Below are positions 1 to 5,475 of a stretch of DNA of 5,475 nucleotides, piece after piece; positions within the stretch are counted from its first letter, which is position 1, and the number at the start of each line of letters is the position of its first letter. The translations under genes and the position numbers were made by a program. Source of the DNA: Actinomycetes bacterium (GTDB lineage Bacteria > Actinomycetota > Actinomycetes > Mycobacteriales > Mycobacteriaceae); NCBI GenBank assembly GCA_023460175.1, contig JAEWRC010000239.1, forward strand, positions 1 through 5,475, in the 5' to 3' direction. The notes beneath the pieces were generated by a model, which did not search any database, was not told the DNA's origin, and saw only the letters and a program-made list of their open reading frames with translations.

Positions 1-581
1 ACCATCAGGTGTCCAACGCGCTGTGCGCGGCTGCGGTGGCGCTGGAGTGCGGCGCCGACGGGGCGCAGGTCGCCGCGGCGCTGGCCGGCGCGGGTCCGGC
101 CTCGCCGCACCGGATGGCGGTCGCCGACCGCGCGGACGGCGTCACGGTGATCAACGACGCCTACAACGCCAACCCGGACTCGATGCGCGCGGGCCTGCAG
201 GCACTGGCCTGGATGGCGCGCGCGGGTGCCGGGGCCCAGGCCGGCAAGCGGCGCAGTTTTGCCGTCCTCGGCGAGATGGCCGAGCTCGGGGACGACACGA
301 TTTCGGAGCACGACCGCATCGGCCGGCTCGCGGTGCGCTTAGATGTCTCTCGACTTGTCGTAGTGGGAACCGGGAGGGCAATGGGCGCCATGCACCAGGG
401 TGCGGTCATGGAGGGTTCGTGGGGGTCGGAGGCGGTGCGGGTCGACGACACCGACGCCGCGCTGGCGTTGCTGCGCGCCGAACTGGCGCCCGGCGACGTC
501 GTATTGGTCAAGGCGTCGAACTCCGCCGGCCTGGCCAAACTGGCCCAGGACCTGCTCGCGGACGCTGAGGGCCGCGCATGA
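1..581 (+). CDS. murF: MurF, UDP-MurNAc-tripeptide:D-Ala-D-Ala ligase (3' part)
   Basis: This is the C-terminal part of the ATP-dependent cytoplasmic ligase that adds D-Ala-D-Ala to UDP-MurNAc-tripeptide, the last soluble step before MraY. The reading frame is open from base 3 and gives about 192 residues. The gene's start, its P-loop and most of its central domain lie upstream; full-length family members are about 450-510 residues. Visible in order are HQVSNALCAAAVAL (end of the ATPase domain), SPHRM, the strongly diagnostic VINDAYNANPDSM at about bases 141-185, LGEMAELGD, and near the end KASNSAGL, the counterpart of the family KGS motif. A GTG at 9 is internal, because the conserved HQ lies just before it. 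The stop overlaps the mraY start in ATGA. Codon use becomes AT-ending at 339-380, unlike the rest of the gene. Identification is firm from these motifs and the neighbours. Confidence 0.97.
   Translation, partial: HQVSNALCAAAVALECGADGAQVAAALAGAGPASPHRMAVADRADGVTVINDAYNANPDSMRAGLQALAWMARAGAGAQAGKRRSFAVLGEMAELGDDTISEHDRIGRLAVRLDVSRLVVVGTGRAMGAMHQGAVMEGSWGSEAVRVDDTDAALALLRAELAPGDVVLVKASNSAGLAKLAQDLLADAEGRA
339..380 (+). other. Patch of AT-ending rare codons in murF
   Basis: These 14 codons encode LDVSRLVVVGTGRA. Eight end in A or T (TTA, GAT, TCT, CGA, CTT, GTA, GGA, GCA) and one more is AGG, whereas surrounding codons end almost always in G or C. The TTA at 339 is one of only two in-frame TTA codons I found in the window. 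The frame is intact and the residues fit MurF, so this is not a sequencing error or a foreign insertion breaking the gene. Confidence 0.8.
567..581 (+). promoter_or_regulatory. mraY ribosome binding site and ATGA coupling site
   Basis: GAGGG at 567-571 lies six bases before the mraY ATG at 578, a near-ideal Shine-Dalgarno placement. The murF stop TGA (579-581) shares bases with that ATG. The arrangement supports the chosen start and suggests that ribosomes finishing murF restart on mraY. Confidence 0.75.
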
Positions 582-1657
582 GGCTGATCCTGATCGCGGT
601 CGGCATCTCGCTGGCAGTCTCCATCCTGCTCACGCCGTGGCTGATCCGGCTGTTCACCAAGCAGGGCTTCGGTCACGAGATCCGCGAGGACGGCCCGCCC
701 AGCCACAAGACCAAGCGCGGCACCCCGTCGATGGGCGGCGTGGCGATCCTGGCCGGCATCTGGGCCGGCTACCTGGGCACCCACCTGATCGGTGTGGCGC
801 TCAACGGGGAGGGGCCCTCGGCCTCGGGCCTGTTGGTGCTGGGGCTGGCCACCGCGCTGGGCCTGGTCGGCTTCCTCGACGACCTGATCAAGATCCGGCG
901 TTCGCGCAACCTGGGCCTGAACAAGACGACCAAGACCATCGGCCAGGTCACCGCGGCCGTGCTGTTCGGCGTGCTGGTGCTGCAGTTCCGCAACGCCGAC
1001 GGCCTGACCCCGGCCAGCACCCAGCTGTCCTACGTCCGCGAGATCGCCACGGTCGCGCTGCCGACGCTGGTGTTCGTGCTGTTCGTGGTGGTGGTCGTGT
1101 CGGCCTGGTCGAACGCGGTGAACTTCACCGACGGCCTCGACGGCCTGGCCGCCGGCAGCATGGGCATGGTCAGCGCGGCGTATGTGCTGATCACCTTCTG
1201 GCAGTACCGCAACGCGTGCGCCACCGCGCCCGGGCTGGGCTGCTACAACGTCCGCGACCCGCTGGACCTGGCGATCATCGCCGCGGCCACGGCCGGGGCG
1301 TGCATCGGCTTCCTGTGGTGGAACGCCGCGCCGGCCAAGATCTTCATGGGCGACACCGGTTCGCTGGCGCTGGGCGGCATCATCGCGGGCCTGTCGGTGA
1401 CCAGCCACACTGAGGTGCTGGCCGTGGTGCTCGGCGCGCTGTTCGTCGCCGAGATCGTCTCGGTGGTGGTGCAGATCCTGGCGTTCCGCACCACCGGCCG
1501 CCGGGTGTTCCGGATGGCGCCGTTCCATCACCACTTCGAACTGGTCGGCTGGGCCGAGACCACGGTGATCATCCGGTTCTGGTTGTTGACCGCCATCGCC
1601 TGCGGTCTGGGCGTGGCGTTGTTCTACGGCGAGTGGCTCACCGCGATCGGTGCCTGA
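578..1657 (+). CDS. mraY: MraY (MurX), phospho-MurNAc-pentapeptide transferase
   Basis: This integral membrane enzyme moves phospho-MurNAc-pentapeptide from UDP to the polyprenyl phosphate carrier (decaprenyl phosphate in mycobacteria), making lipid I on the inner face of the membrane. It has 359 residues, a normal length, with about ten hydrophobic segments. Family motifs are all present: GTPSMGG (48-54), the catalytic pair D101-D102 in DDLIKI, NFTDGLDGL (182-190, with D185 and D188), WWNAAPAKIFMGDTGS (247-262, with D259), and the HHH of MAPFHHHFE (313-321). The ATG start is supported by GAGGG at 567-571, six bases upstream, and by the ATGA overlap with murF. Residues 209-230 form an external loop between TM6 and TM7 with two cysteines (C214, C222). 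The gene is called murX in mycobacteria. Nothing suggests damage. Confidence 0.98.
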   Translation: MRLILIAVGISLAVSILLTPWLIRLFTKQGFGHEIREDGPPSHKTKRGTPSMGGVAILAGIWAGYLGTHLIGVALNGEGPSASGLLVLGLATALGLVGFLDDLIKIRRSRNLGLNKTTKTIGQVTAAVLFGVLVLQFRNADGLTPASTQLSYVREIATVALPTLVFVLFVVVVVSAWSNAVNFTDGLDGLAAGSMGMVSAAYVLITFWQYRNACATAPGLGCYNVRDPLDLAIIAAATAGACIGFLWWNAAPAKIFMGDTGSLALGGIIAGLSVTSHTEVLAVVLGALFVAEIVSVVVQILAFRTTGRRVFRMAPFHHHFELVGWAETTVIIRFWLLTAIACGLGVALFYGEWLTAIGA

Positions 1658-1661
1658 CGTG
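1650..1661 (+). promoter_or_regulatory. mraY-murD junction with two candidate GTG starts
   Basis: GTG 1650-1652 and GTG 1659-1661 are in the same murD frame and flank the mraY stop TGA at 1655-1657. No purine-rich Shine-Dalgarno lies at a normal distance from either, so initiation probably depends on ribosomes arriving from mraY. The second GTG gives the more family-like N-terminus. Confidence 0.6.
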
Positions 1662-3113
1662 CTGAGCCCGCTGACGTCCGGGGCTCCGGTGTTGGTGGTC
1701 GGCGCCGGTGTCACCGGCCGGGCGGTACTGGCCGCGTTGGGCCCGTTGGACGTGCGCGCCGAACTCACCGACGACAACCCGGCGGCGCTGCGGCCGTATG
1801 CGGCCGACGGCGTCGCGGTGCTCGACGCCGAGTCCGCGGCGCGGCGCATCGCGGACTACGCGCTGGTGGTGATCAGCCCGGGGCTGCCGCCGAGTGCGCC
1901 CATCCCGGTGGCCGCCGCGGCCGCGGCAGTTCCGGTGTGGGGCGATGTCGAGTTGGCCTGGCGGTTGGATCAGGCCGGTCACTACGGCCCGCCCCGGCGC
2001 TGGCTGGTGGTCACCGGCACCAACGGCAAGACCACCACGACGTCGATGTTGCAGGCGATGTTGACCGCTGGGGGGCAGGACAGCCTGCTGTGCGGCAACA
2101 TCGGCGACCCGGTGCTCAATGTGCTCACGCGGCCGTCGCGGCTGCTGGCCGTCGAGCTGTCCAGCTTCCAGCTGTTCTGGTCGGAGTCGCTGCGGCCGGC
2201 CGCGGGCGCGGTGCTCAACATCGCCGAGGATCACCTGGACTGGCACGGCTCGCCCGGGCACTACGCGGCCGCCAAGGCCAAGGCGCTGACCGGGGAGGTC
2301 GCCGTGGCGGGCCTGGACGACCCGTGGGCGGCCGGTCTGCTCGACGAGGCGCCGGCCCCGGTCAAGGCCGGGTTCCGGCTCGGCGAACCGGGGCCGGGGG
2401 AACTCGGGGTGCGCGACGGCAAGCTCGTCGACCGGGCCTTCGCCGCCGAGCCCATCGAGCTGGCGGCGGTGGACTCCATCCCGGTGGCCGGCCCGGTCGG
2501 GGTGCTCGACGCGCTGGCGGCGGCCGCGCTGGCGCGGGCGGTCGGCACACCCGCGGCGGCGATCGCGGCCGGGTTGGCCTCGTTCCAGGTGGGGCGCCAC
2601 CGCGCCGAGGTGATCGGCGTGACCGACGGCATCGCCTACGTCGACGACTCGAAGGCCACCAATCCGCACGCCGCCGAGGCGTCGATCCGCGCCTACCCGC
2701 GGGTGGTGTGGATCGGCGGGGGTTTGCTCAAAGGCGCCTCGGTCGACGAGCTGGTTGCCGCGGTGGCCGATCGGCTGGCCGGTGCGGTGCTGATCGGCCG
2801 CGACCGCGGCGCGGTTGCCGAGGCGTTATCACGACACGCACCCGATGTACCCGTCGTTCAGGTTGTGACGGGGGAGGATGTTGGGATGCTTGGGACGAAT
2901 GAGTCTGTTGTGACTCGTGTGATCAGTGCGCCGGGGGTGCTCGGCGAGGCGGTCATGACCGAGGCGGTGGCGGCCGCGCGGTCGCTGGCCCGCCCCGGTG
3001 ACACGGTGCTGCTGGCCCCCGCGGGGGCGTCGTTCGACCAGTTCAGCGGCTACTCCGAACGCGGAGACCGATTTGCTGCCGCGGTACGCGCGCTGAGCGA
3101 CGCCGGACACTAG
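1650..3113 (+). CDS. murD: MurD, UDP-MurNAc-L-alanine:D-glutamate ligase
   Basis: This cytoplasmic ATP-dependent ligase adds D-glutamate to UDP-MurNAc-L-Ala. Read from GTG 1650 it has 487 residues. Visible motifs are the N-terminal Rossmann-like GAGVTG (18-23), the ATP P-loop VTGTNGKTTTT (121-131), ELSSFQL (169-175), NIAEDHLDWH (190-199), K209 in HYAAAK as the probable carbamylated lysine, GRHRAE (315-320), VDDSKATNPHA (331-341), and APAGASFDQFSGYSERGDRF (456-475) in the C-terminal domain. Two starts are possible: GTG 1650, overlapping mraY by 8 bases, or GTG 1659, one base after its stop. The latter gives MLSPL, resembling the MLDPL start I recall for M. tuberculosis MurD, and is my slight preference. 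Neither has a good ribosome binding site, so coupling to mraY is likely. Residues about 393-426 use unusual codons and the protein is variable there. Confidence 0.97.
   Translation: MPDVLSPLTSGAPVLVVGAGVTGRAVLAALGPLDVRAELTDDNPAALRPYAADGVAVLDAESAARRIADYALVVISPGLPPSAPIPVAAAAAAVPVWGDVELAWRLDQAGHYGPPRRWLVVTGTNGKTTTTSMLQAMLTAGGQDSLLCGNIGDPVLNVLTRPSRLLAVELSSFQLFWSESLRPAAGAVLNIAEDHLDWHGSPGHYAAAKAKALTGEVAVAGLDDPWAAGLLDEAPAPVKAGFRLGEPGPGELGVRDGKLVDRAFAAEPIELAAVDSIPVAGPVGVLDALAAAALARAVGTPAAAIAAGLASFQVGRHRAEVIGVTDGIAYVDDSKATNPHAAEASIRAYPRVVWIGGGLLKGASVDELVAAVADRLAGAVLIGRDRGAVAEALSRHAPDVPVVQVVTGEDVGMLGTNESVVTRVISAPGVLGEAVMTEAVAAARSLARPGDTVLLAPAGASFDQFSGYSERGDRFAAAVRALSDAGH
2826..2927 (+). other. Patch of AT-ending rare codons in murD
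   Basis: Of these 34 codons, 17 end in A or T by my count, and GC over 2821-2930 is about 56 percent (62 of 110). The flanking gene is far richer in GC and GC-ending codons. The run begins with TTA TCA CGA and encodes murD residues 393-426 in the C-terminal domain. The reading frame stays open and conserved motifs follow it. Within it lie a short direct repeat (TTGGGA at 2881 and 2890) and a small inverted repeat at 2899-2918. Confidence 0.85.
2899..2918 (+). repeat. Short inverted repeat (possible hairpin) in murD
   Basis: GAGTC (2901-2905) and GACTC (2912-2916) are perfect inverted arms around the 6-base loop TGTTGT. In RNA the stem could extend outward by one U-G and one A-U pair to seven pairs. 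There is no following T run, so it is not an intrinsic terminator. It may be chance, but it sits inside the unusual codon patch. Confidence 0.4.
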
Positions 3114-3124
3114 GCCGCAGCGCG

Positions 3125-4681
3125 ATGGCCGCCAATATCGTCACCCGGTGGTGGGACCGGGTGCGCCCGGGGCGCGACGACCCCGCGCCGCCGCCCGCGG
3201 CGCCGATCGAGCATCGCGGCAGGTTCGGCGCCTGGCTGAACAAGCCGATGACCTCGTTCCACCTGATCGTGGCCGTGGCCGGGCTGCTGGTCACCCTCGG
3301 CCTGATCATGGTGCTGTCGGCTTCGGGTGTGCACTCCTACGACTCCGACGGCTCGCCCTGGACGATCTTTGCCAAGCAGGTGCTGTGGACCGTCGTCGGA
3401 CTGGTCGGTTTCTATATCGCGTTGCGGATGCGGGTATCGCTGATTCAGCGCTTGGCGTTGCCCGCCTTCGCGCTGAGCATCGTGTTGCTCGTCTTGGTGT
3501 TGGTCCCCGGGATCGGCACGCTGTCCAACGGATCCCGAAGCTGGTTCGTTTTCGCGGGGTTGTCGATGCAGCCTTCCGAGCTGACCAAGATCGCCTTCGC
3601 GATCTGGGGTGCGCACCTGCTGGCATCGCGCCGGATGGAACGCGCCTCGTTGAAGGAGATGCTGATCCCGCTGATCCCGGCGGTCTTGATCGCCTTCGCG
3701 CTGATCCTGCTCCAGCCCGACCTGGGCCAGACGGTCTCGCTGGGCATCATCCTGCTGGCCCTGCTGTGGTACGCGGGACTGCCGCTGAAGGTGTTCGTCA
3801 CCTCGACGCTGTCGGTGTTGGTCTCCGGCGCCATCCTGGCGGTCTCCGCGGGCTACCGCAGCACCCGCGTGCAGTCCTGGCTGGATCCGTCCGCGGACGC
3901 CCAGGGCTCGGGCTATCAGGCCCGACAGGCGAAGTTCGCGCTGGCCAACGGCGGGGTGTTCGGCGACGGGCTCGGCCAGGGCACCGCCAAGTACAACTAC
4001 CTGCCCAACGCCCACAACGACTTCATCTTCGCGATCGTCGGCGAGGAACTCGGCTTCGTCGGCGCGCTCGGCCTGCTGGGCCTGTTCGCGCTGTTCGCCT
4101 ACACCGGCATGCGGATCGCGCGGCGCTCCGCCGACCCGTTCCTGCGGCTGCTGACGGCCACCACCACCATGTGGATCCTCGGCCAGGTCTTCATCAACGT
4201 CGGCTACGTCGTCGGGTTGTTGCCGGTCACCGGGCTGCAGCTGCCGCTGATCTCGGCGGGCGGGACATCCACCGCGACAACGCTGTTCATCGTCGGGGTG
4301 ATGGCCAACGCGGCCCGGCACGAGCCGGACGCGGTCGCCGCGCTGCGCGCCGGGCGCGACGACCGGATGAACCGGATCCTGCGGCTGCCGCTGCCCGAGC
4401 CGTATGTGCCCAGCCGCGTCGAGGCGCTGCGCGACCGGTTGCGCACCCGGCCCAAGGCCACGACCAAACAGTCTGCGAAGCAGCCGGCCAAGCGACCGGC
4501 CAAGCCCAAGAAGAAGGCACCCGCTCCCGGTGATCGCGGCGCCCGCCGCGCGGTGCATCATGGAGACGGTCAACGTCGCGCGAGGTCCACCCCGCGGGCG
4601 CAAAGGCAATCGGCTGCTGCGAGCGCGGGTACCCCGCGGCCGCGCAGGGCCCGAACAGTGGAAGGTCAGCGTTACGGGTGA
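3125..4681 (+). CDS. ftsW: FtsW, SEDS septal peptidoglycan glycosyltransferase
   Basis: This membrane protein polymerises lipid II into septal glycan together with its partner class B penicillin-binding protein (FtsI/PbpB). It has 518 residues: a cytoplasmic Pro/charged N-terminus (1-40), about ten membrane segments from residue 43 to 395, and a long basic cytoplasmic tail (about 396-518). SEDS motifs include NGSRSWF (135-141), MQPSELTK (148-155), LQPDLGQ (196-202), the large external loop with GYQARQAKFALANGG (263-277), LPNAHNDFIFAIVGEELG (293-310, where D299 is the expected catalytic aspartate) and PLISAGGTS (374-382). The start is ATG, 11 bases after the murD stop. No clear Shine-Dalgarno is seen and no earlier in-frame start exists nearby. 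The FGAWL-x3-MTSFHL stretch matches what I recall of mycobacterial FtsW. In M. tuberculosis the tail is reported to bind FtsZ. The division-specific context argues for FtsW over RodA. Confidence 0.97.
   Translation: MAANIVTRWWDRVRPGRDDPAPPPAAPIEHRGRFGAWLNKPMTSFHLIVAVAGLLVTLGLIMVLSASGVHSYDSDGSPWTIFAKQVLWTVVGLVGFYIALRMRVSLIQRLALPAFALSIVLLVLVLVPGIGTLSNGSRSWFVFAGLSMQPSELTKIAFAIWGAHLLASRRMERASLKEMLIPLIPAVLIAFALILLQPDLGQTVSLGIILLALLWYAGLPLKVFVTSTLSVLVSGAILAVSAGYRSTRVQSWLDPSADAQGSGYQARQAKFALANGGVFGDGLGQGTAKYNYLPNAHNDFIFAIVGEELGFVGALGLLGLFALFAYTGMRIARRSADPFLRLLTATTTMWILGQVFINVGYVVGLLPVTGLQLPLISAGGTSTATTLFIVGVMANAARHEPDAVAALRAGRDDRMNRILRLPLPEPYVPSRVEALRDRLRTRPKATTKQSAKQPAKRPAKPKKKAPAPGDRGARRAVHHGDGQRRARSTPRAQRQSAAASAGTPRPRRARTVEGQRYG
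4466..4522 (+). repeat. Lys/Ala/Pro repeat tract in the FtsW tail
   Basis: FtsW residues 448-466 read as imperfect four-residue units of the type KQSA-KQPA-KRPA-KPKK. At DNA level CCGGCCAAG recurs at 4484-4492 and 4496-4504 with a 12-base period. It forms a strongly basic, probably disordered part of the cytoplasmic tail. Such tracts often vary in unit number between related strains; that is an inference here. Confidence 0.7.
4660..4681 (+). promoter_or_regulatory. murG ribosome binding site inside the end of ftsW, with GTGA overlap
   Basis: GGAAGG at 4660-4665 encodes part of the FtsW C-terminal residues VEG and sits 12 bases before the murG GTG at 4678. The ftsW stop TGA (4679-4681) overlaps that GTG. 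The spacing is a little long, but this is the only purine-rich run nearby. Confidence 0.65.
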
Positions 4682-5475
4682 GTGACTCGGTGCCGGTCTC
4701 TGCCGGTGGGCAGGGGCGCATCTCGGTGGTCCTGGCCGGGGGCGGGACGGCCGGACACGTCGAACCCGCGATGGCCGTCGCCGATGCGCTCCGCGCCCTG
4801 GACGCCGACGTGCGGATCACCGCGCTGGGCACTGCCCGCGGCCTGGAGACCCGACTGGTGCCCGACCGCGGCTACGACCTGGAACTGATCACGCCGGTGC
4901 CGCTGCCGCGCAAGCCCAACGCCGACCTGATGCGGCTGCCGCTGCGGGTGCGACGGGCGGTGCGCGAGACCCGCGCGGTCCTCGATGCGGTGCACGCCGA
5001 CGTCATCGTCGGCTTCGGCGGTTACGTCGCGCTGCCGGCGTACCTGGCCGCGCGCCGGGGCGTGACCCGCCGGTCGGTGCCAGTGGTGATCCACGAGGCC
5101 AACGCCAGCGCCGGCATCGCCAACAAGGTGGGGGCGCGCAGCGCGGCCCGGGTGCTGGCCGCCGTCGACGGGTCCGGACTGAAGGCCGCCGAGGTGGTCG
5201 GCGTGCCGGTCCGCTCGACCATCACCGGCCTGGACCGCGCGGCGCTGCGGGCGCAGGCCCGGGCCCATTTCGGCTTCGCCGAGGACGCGCGGGTGCTGCT
5301 GGTGTTCGGCGGCTCCCAGGGGGCGGCCTCGATCAACCGGGCGGTCTCGGCAGCCGCGGAGGCGTTGGCCGCCAACGGGATTGCCGTGCTGCACGCGCAT
5401 GGACCGAAGAACGTCCTGGAGTTGCGCACCCCGGAGTCGGGCGACCCGCCCTATGTCGCGGTGCCCTACCTGGAC
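4678..5475 (+). CDS. murG: MurG, lipid II-forming GlcNAc transferase (5' part)
   Basis: This peripheral membrane GT-B glycosyltransferase transfers GlcNAc from UDP-GlcNAc to lipid I, producing lipid II on the cytoplasmic face. The window holds the first 266 codons and ends in frame without a stop; family members are about 350-410 residues. Motifs are the lipid I-binding glycine loop GGGTAGHVEPA (21-31), the second glycine loop GFGGYVALPAYLAA (112-125), VVIHEANASAG (136-146), VVGVPVR before the linker to the second domain, and the UDP-GlcNAc-domain loop VFGGSQGA (209-216). The sequence stops after VPYLD. The GTG start is supported by the GTGA overlap with the ftsW stop and by GGAAGG at 4660-4665, 12 bases upstream. 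A GTG at 4690 is also possible but has worse placement. The N-terminus is much shorter than the roughly 40-residue leader I recall in M. tuberculosis MurG. Confidence 0.97.
   Translation, partial: MSDSVPVSAGGQGRISVVLAGGGTAGHVEPAMAVADALRALDADVRITALGTARGLETRLVPDRGYDLELITPVPLPRKPNADLMRLPLRVRRAVRETRAVLDAVHADVIVGFGGYVALPAYLAARRGVTRRSVPVVIHEANASAGIANKVGARSAARVLAAVDGSGLKAAEVVGVPVRSTITGLDRAALRAQARAHFGFAEDARVLLVFGGSQGAASINRAVSAAAEALAANGIAVLHAHGPKNVLELRTPESGDPPYVAVPYLD

Noticed and set aside
351..360. CGAC-TT-GTCG inverted repeat in murF
   Set aside because: The two-base loop cannot form a stable hairpin and the arms do not extend; short dyads like this are common by chance.
362..371. GGGAAC in murF as an ECF-sigma -35 element
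   Set aside because: No CGTT-type -10 lies at 16-20 bases downstream.
400..1413. Long + strand alternative frames in murF-mraY, and likewise 1937-2902 in murD and 3148-4533 in ftsW
   Set aside because: They overlap true genes almost fully and encode Arg/Gly-rich sequence without motifs or plausible start contexts.
161..1849. Very long open frame on the - strand (about 560 codons) opposite murF-mraY-murD
   Set aside because: It spans three clear genes and its translation is low-complexity, rich in Arg, Gln, Asp and His. This is the expected shadow of high-GC coding DNA, with no recognisable domain.
1638..2669. About 343-codon open frame on the - strand opposite murD, and a similar one at 4672-5400 opposite murG
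   Set aside because: Arg/Gly/Gln-rich shadow translations with no motif. The + strand proteins are conserved.
2825..2834. TTATCACGA resembling a DnaA box or -10 element
   Set aside because: It does not match the DnaA consensus well, has no partner boxes, and no -35 hexamer at suitable spacing was seen.
3110..4609. About 499-codon open frame on the - strand opposite ftsW
   Set aside because: It has the same compositional shadow character and exactly covers a well-supported ftsW with intact SEDS motifs.
1..5475. Search for tRNA, CRISPR, insertion sequence, toxin-antitoxin, defence or biosynthetic modules
   Set aside because: The window is continuously filled by five conserved dcw genes with gaps of at most 11 bases; nothing else has room or signal.

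Overview
The window is a 5.5-kb piece of the division and cell wall (dcw) cluster of a high-GC actinobacterium. The most likely source is a member of the Mycobacteriaceae. The evidence is the very high GC at third codon positions, the use of GTG starts, the gene order murF-mraY-murD-ftsW-murG, and close protein similarity, as far as I can recall it, to the Mycobacterium tuberculosis run Rv2157c-Rv2153c. Particularly telling are the FtsW C-terminus ending EGQRYG, the MraY loop with two cysteines, and the MurD start MLSPL beside M. tuberculosis MLDPL. The exact species cannot be named from the sequence.

Layout, all on the + strand: the 3' third of murF (to 581), complete mraY (578-1657), complete murD (1650 or 1659 to 3113), complete ftsW (3125-4681), and the 5' two thirds of murG (4678 to the window end). 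The genes are packed with 4-base stop/start overlaps at murF-mraY and ftsW-murG. The mraY-murD junction is an 8-base overlap or a 1-base gap, depending on which GTG is used, and murD-ftsW has an 11-base gap. No promoter or terminator is visible between genes, so the segment looks like the middle of one polycistronic, translationally coupled operon. No stretch over 300 bases lacks a gene, and I see no RNA genes, mobile elements or CRISPR.

The genes cover consecutive steps of lipid II synthesis and its use. MurD and MurF are cytoplasmic ligases that build UDP-MurNAc-pentapeptide. MraY transfers phospho-MurNAc-pentapeptide to the lipid carrier to make lipid I. MurG adds GlcNAc to make lipid II. 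FtsW is the SEDS glycosyltransferase that polymerises lipid II at the septum. All expected catalytic motifs are present.

I do not see a previously undescribed system here. The second-look items are modest: two sharply bounded patches of AT-ending, rare codons (in murF and murD, each opening with one of the window's only two in-frame TTA codons), a small hairpin inside the murD patch, a basic repeat-bearing FtsW tail whose last codons double as the murG ribosome binding site, and a cysteine pair in an external MraY loop.
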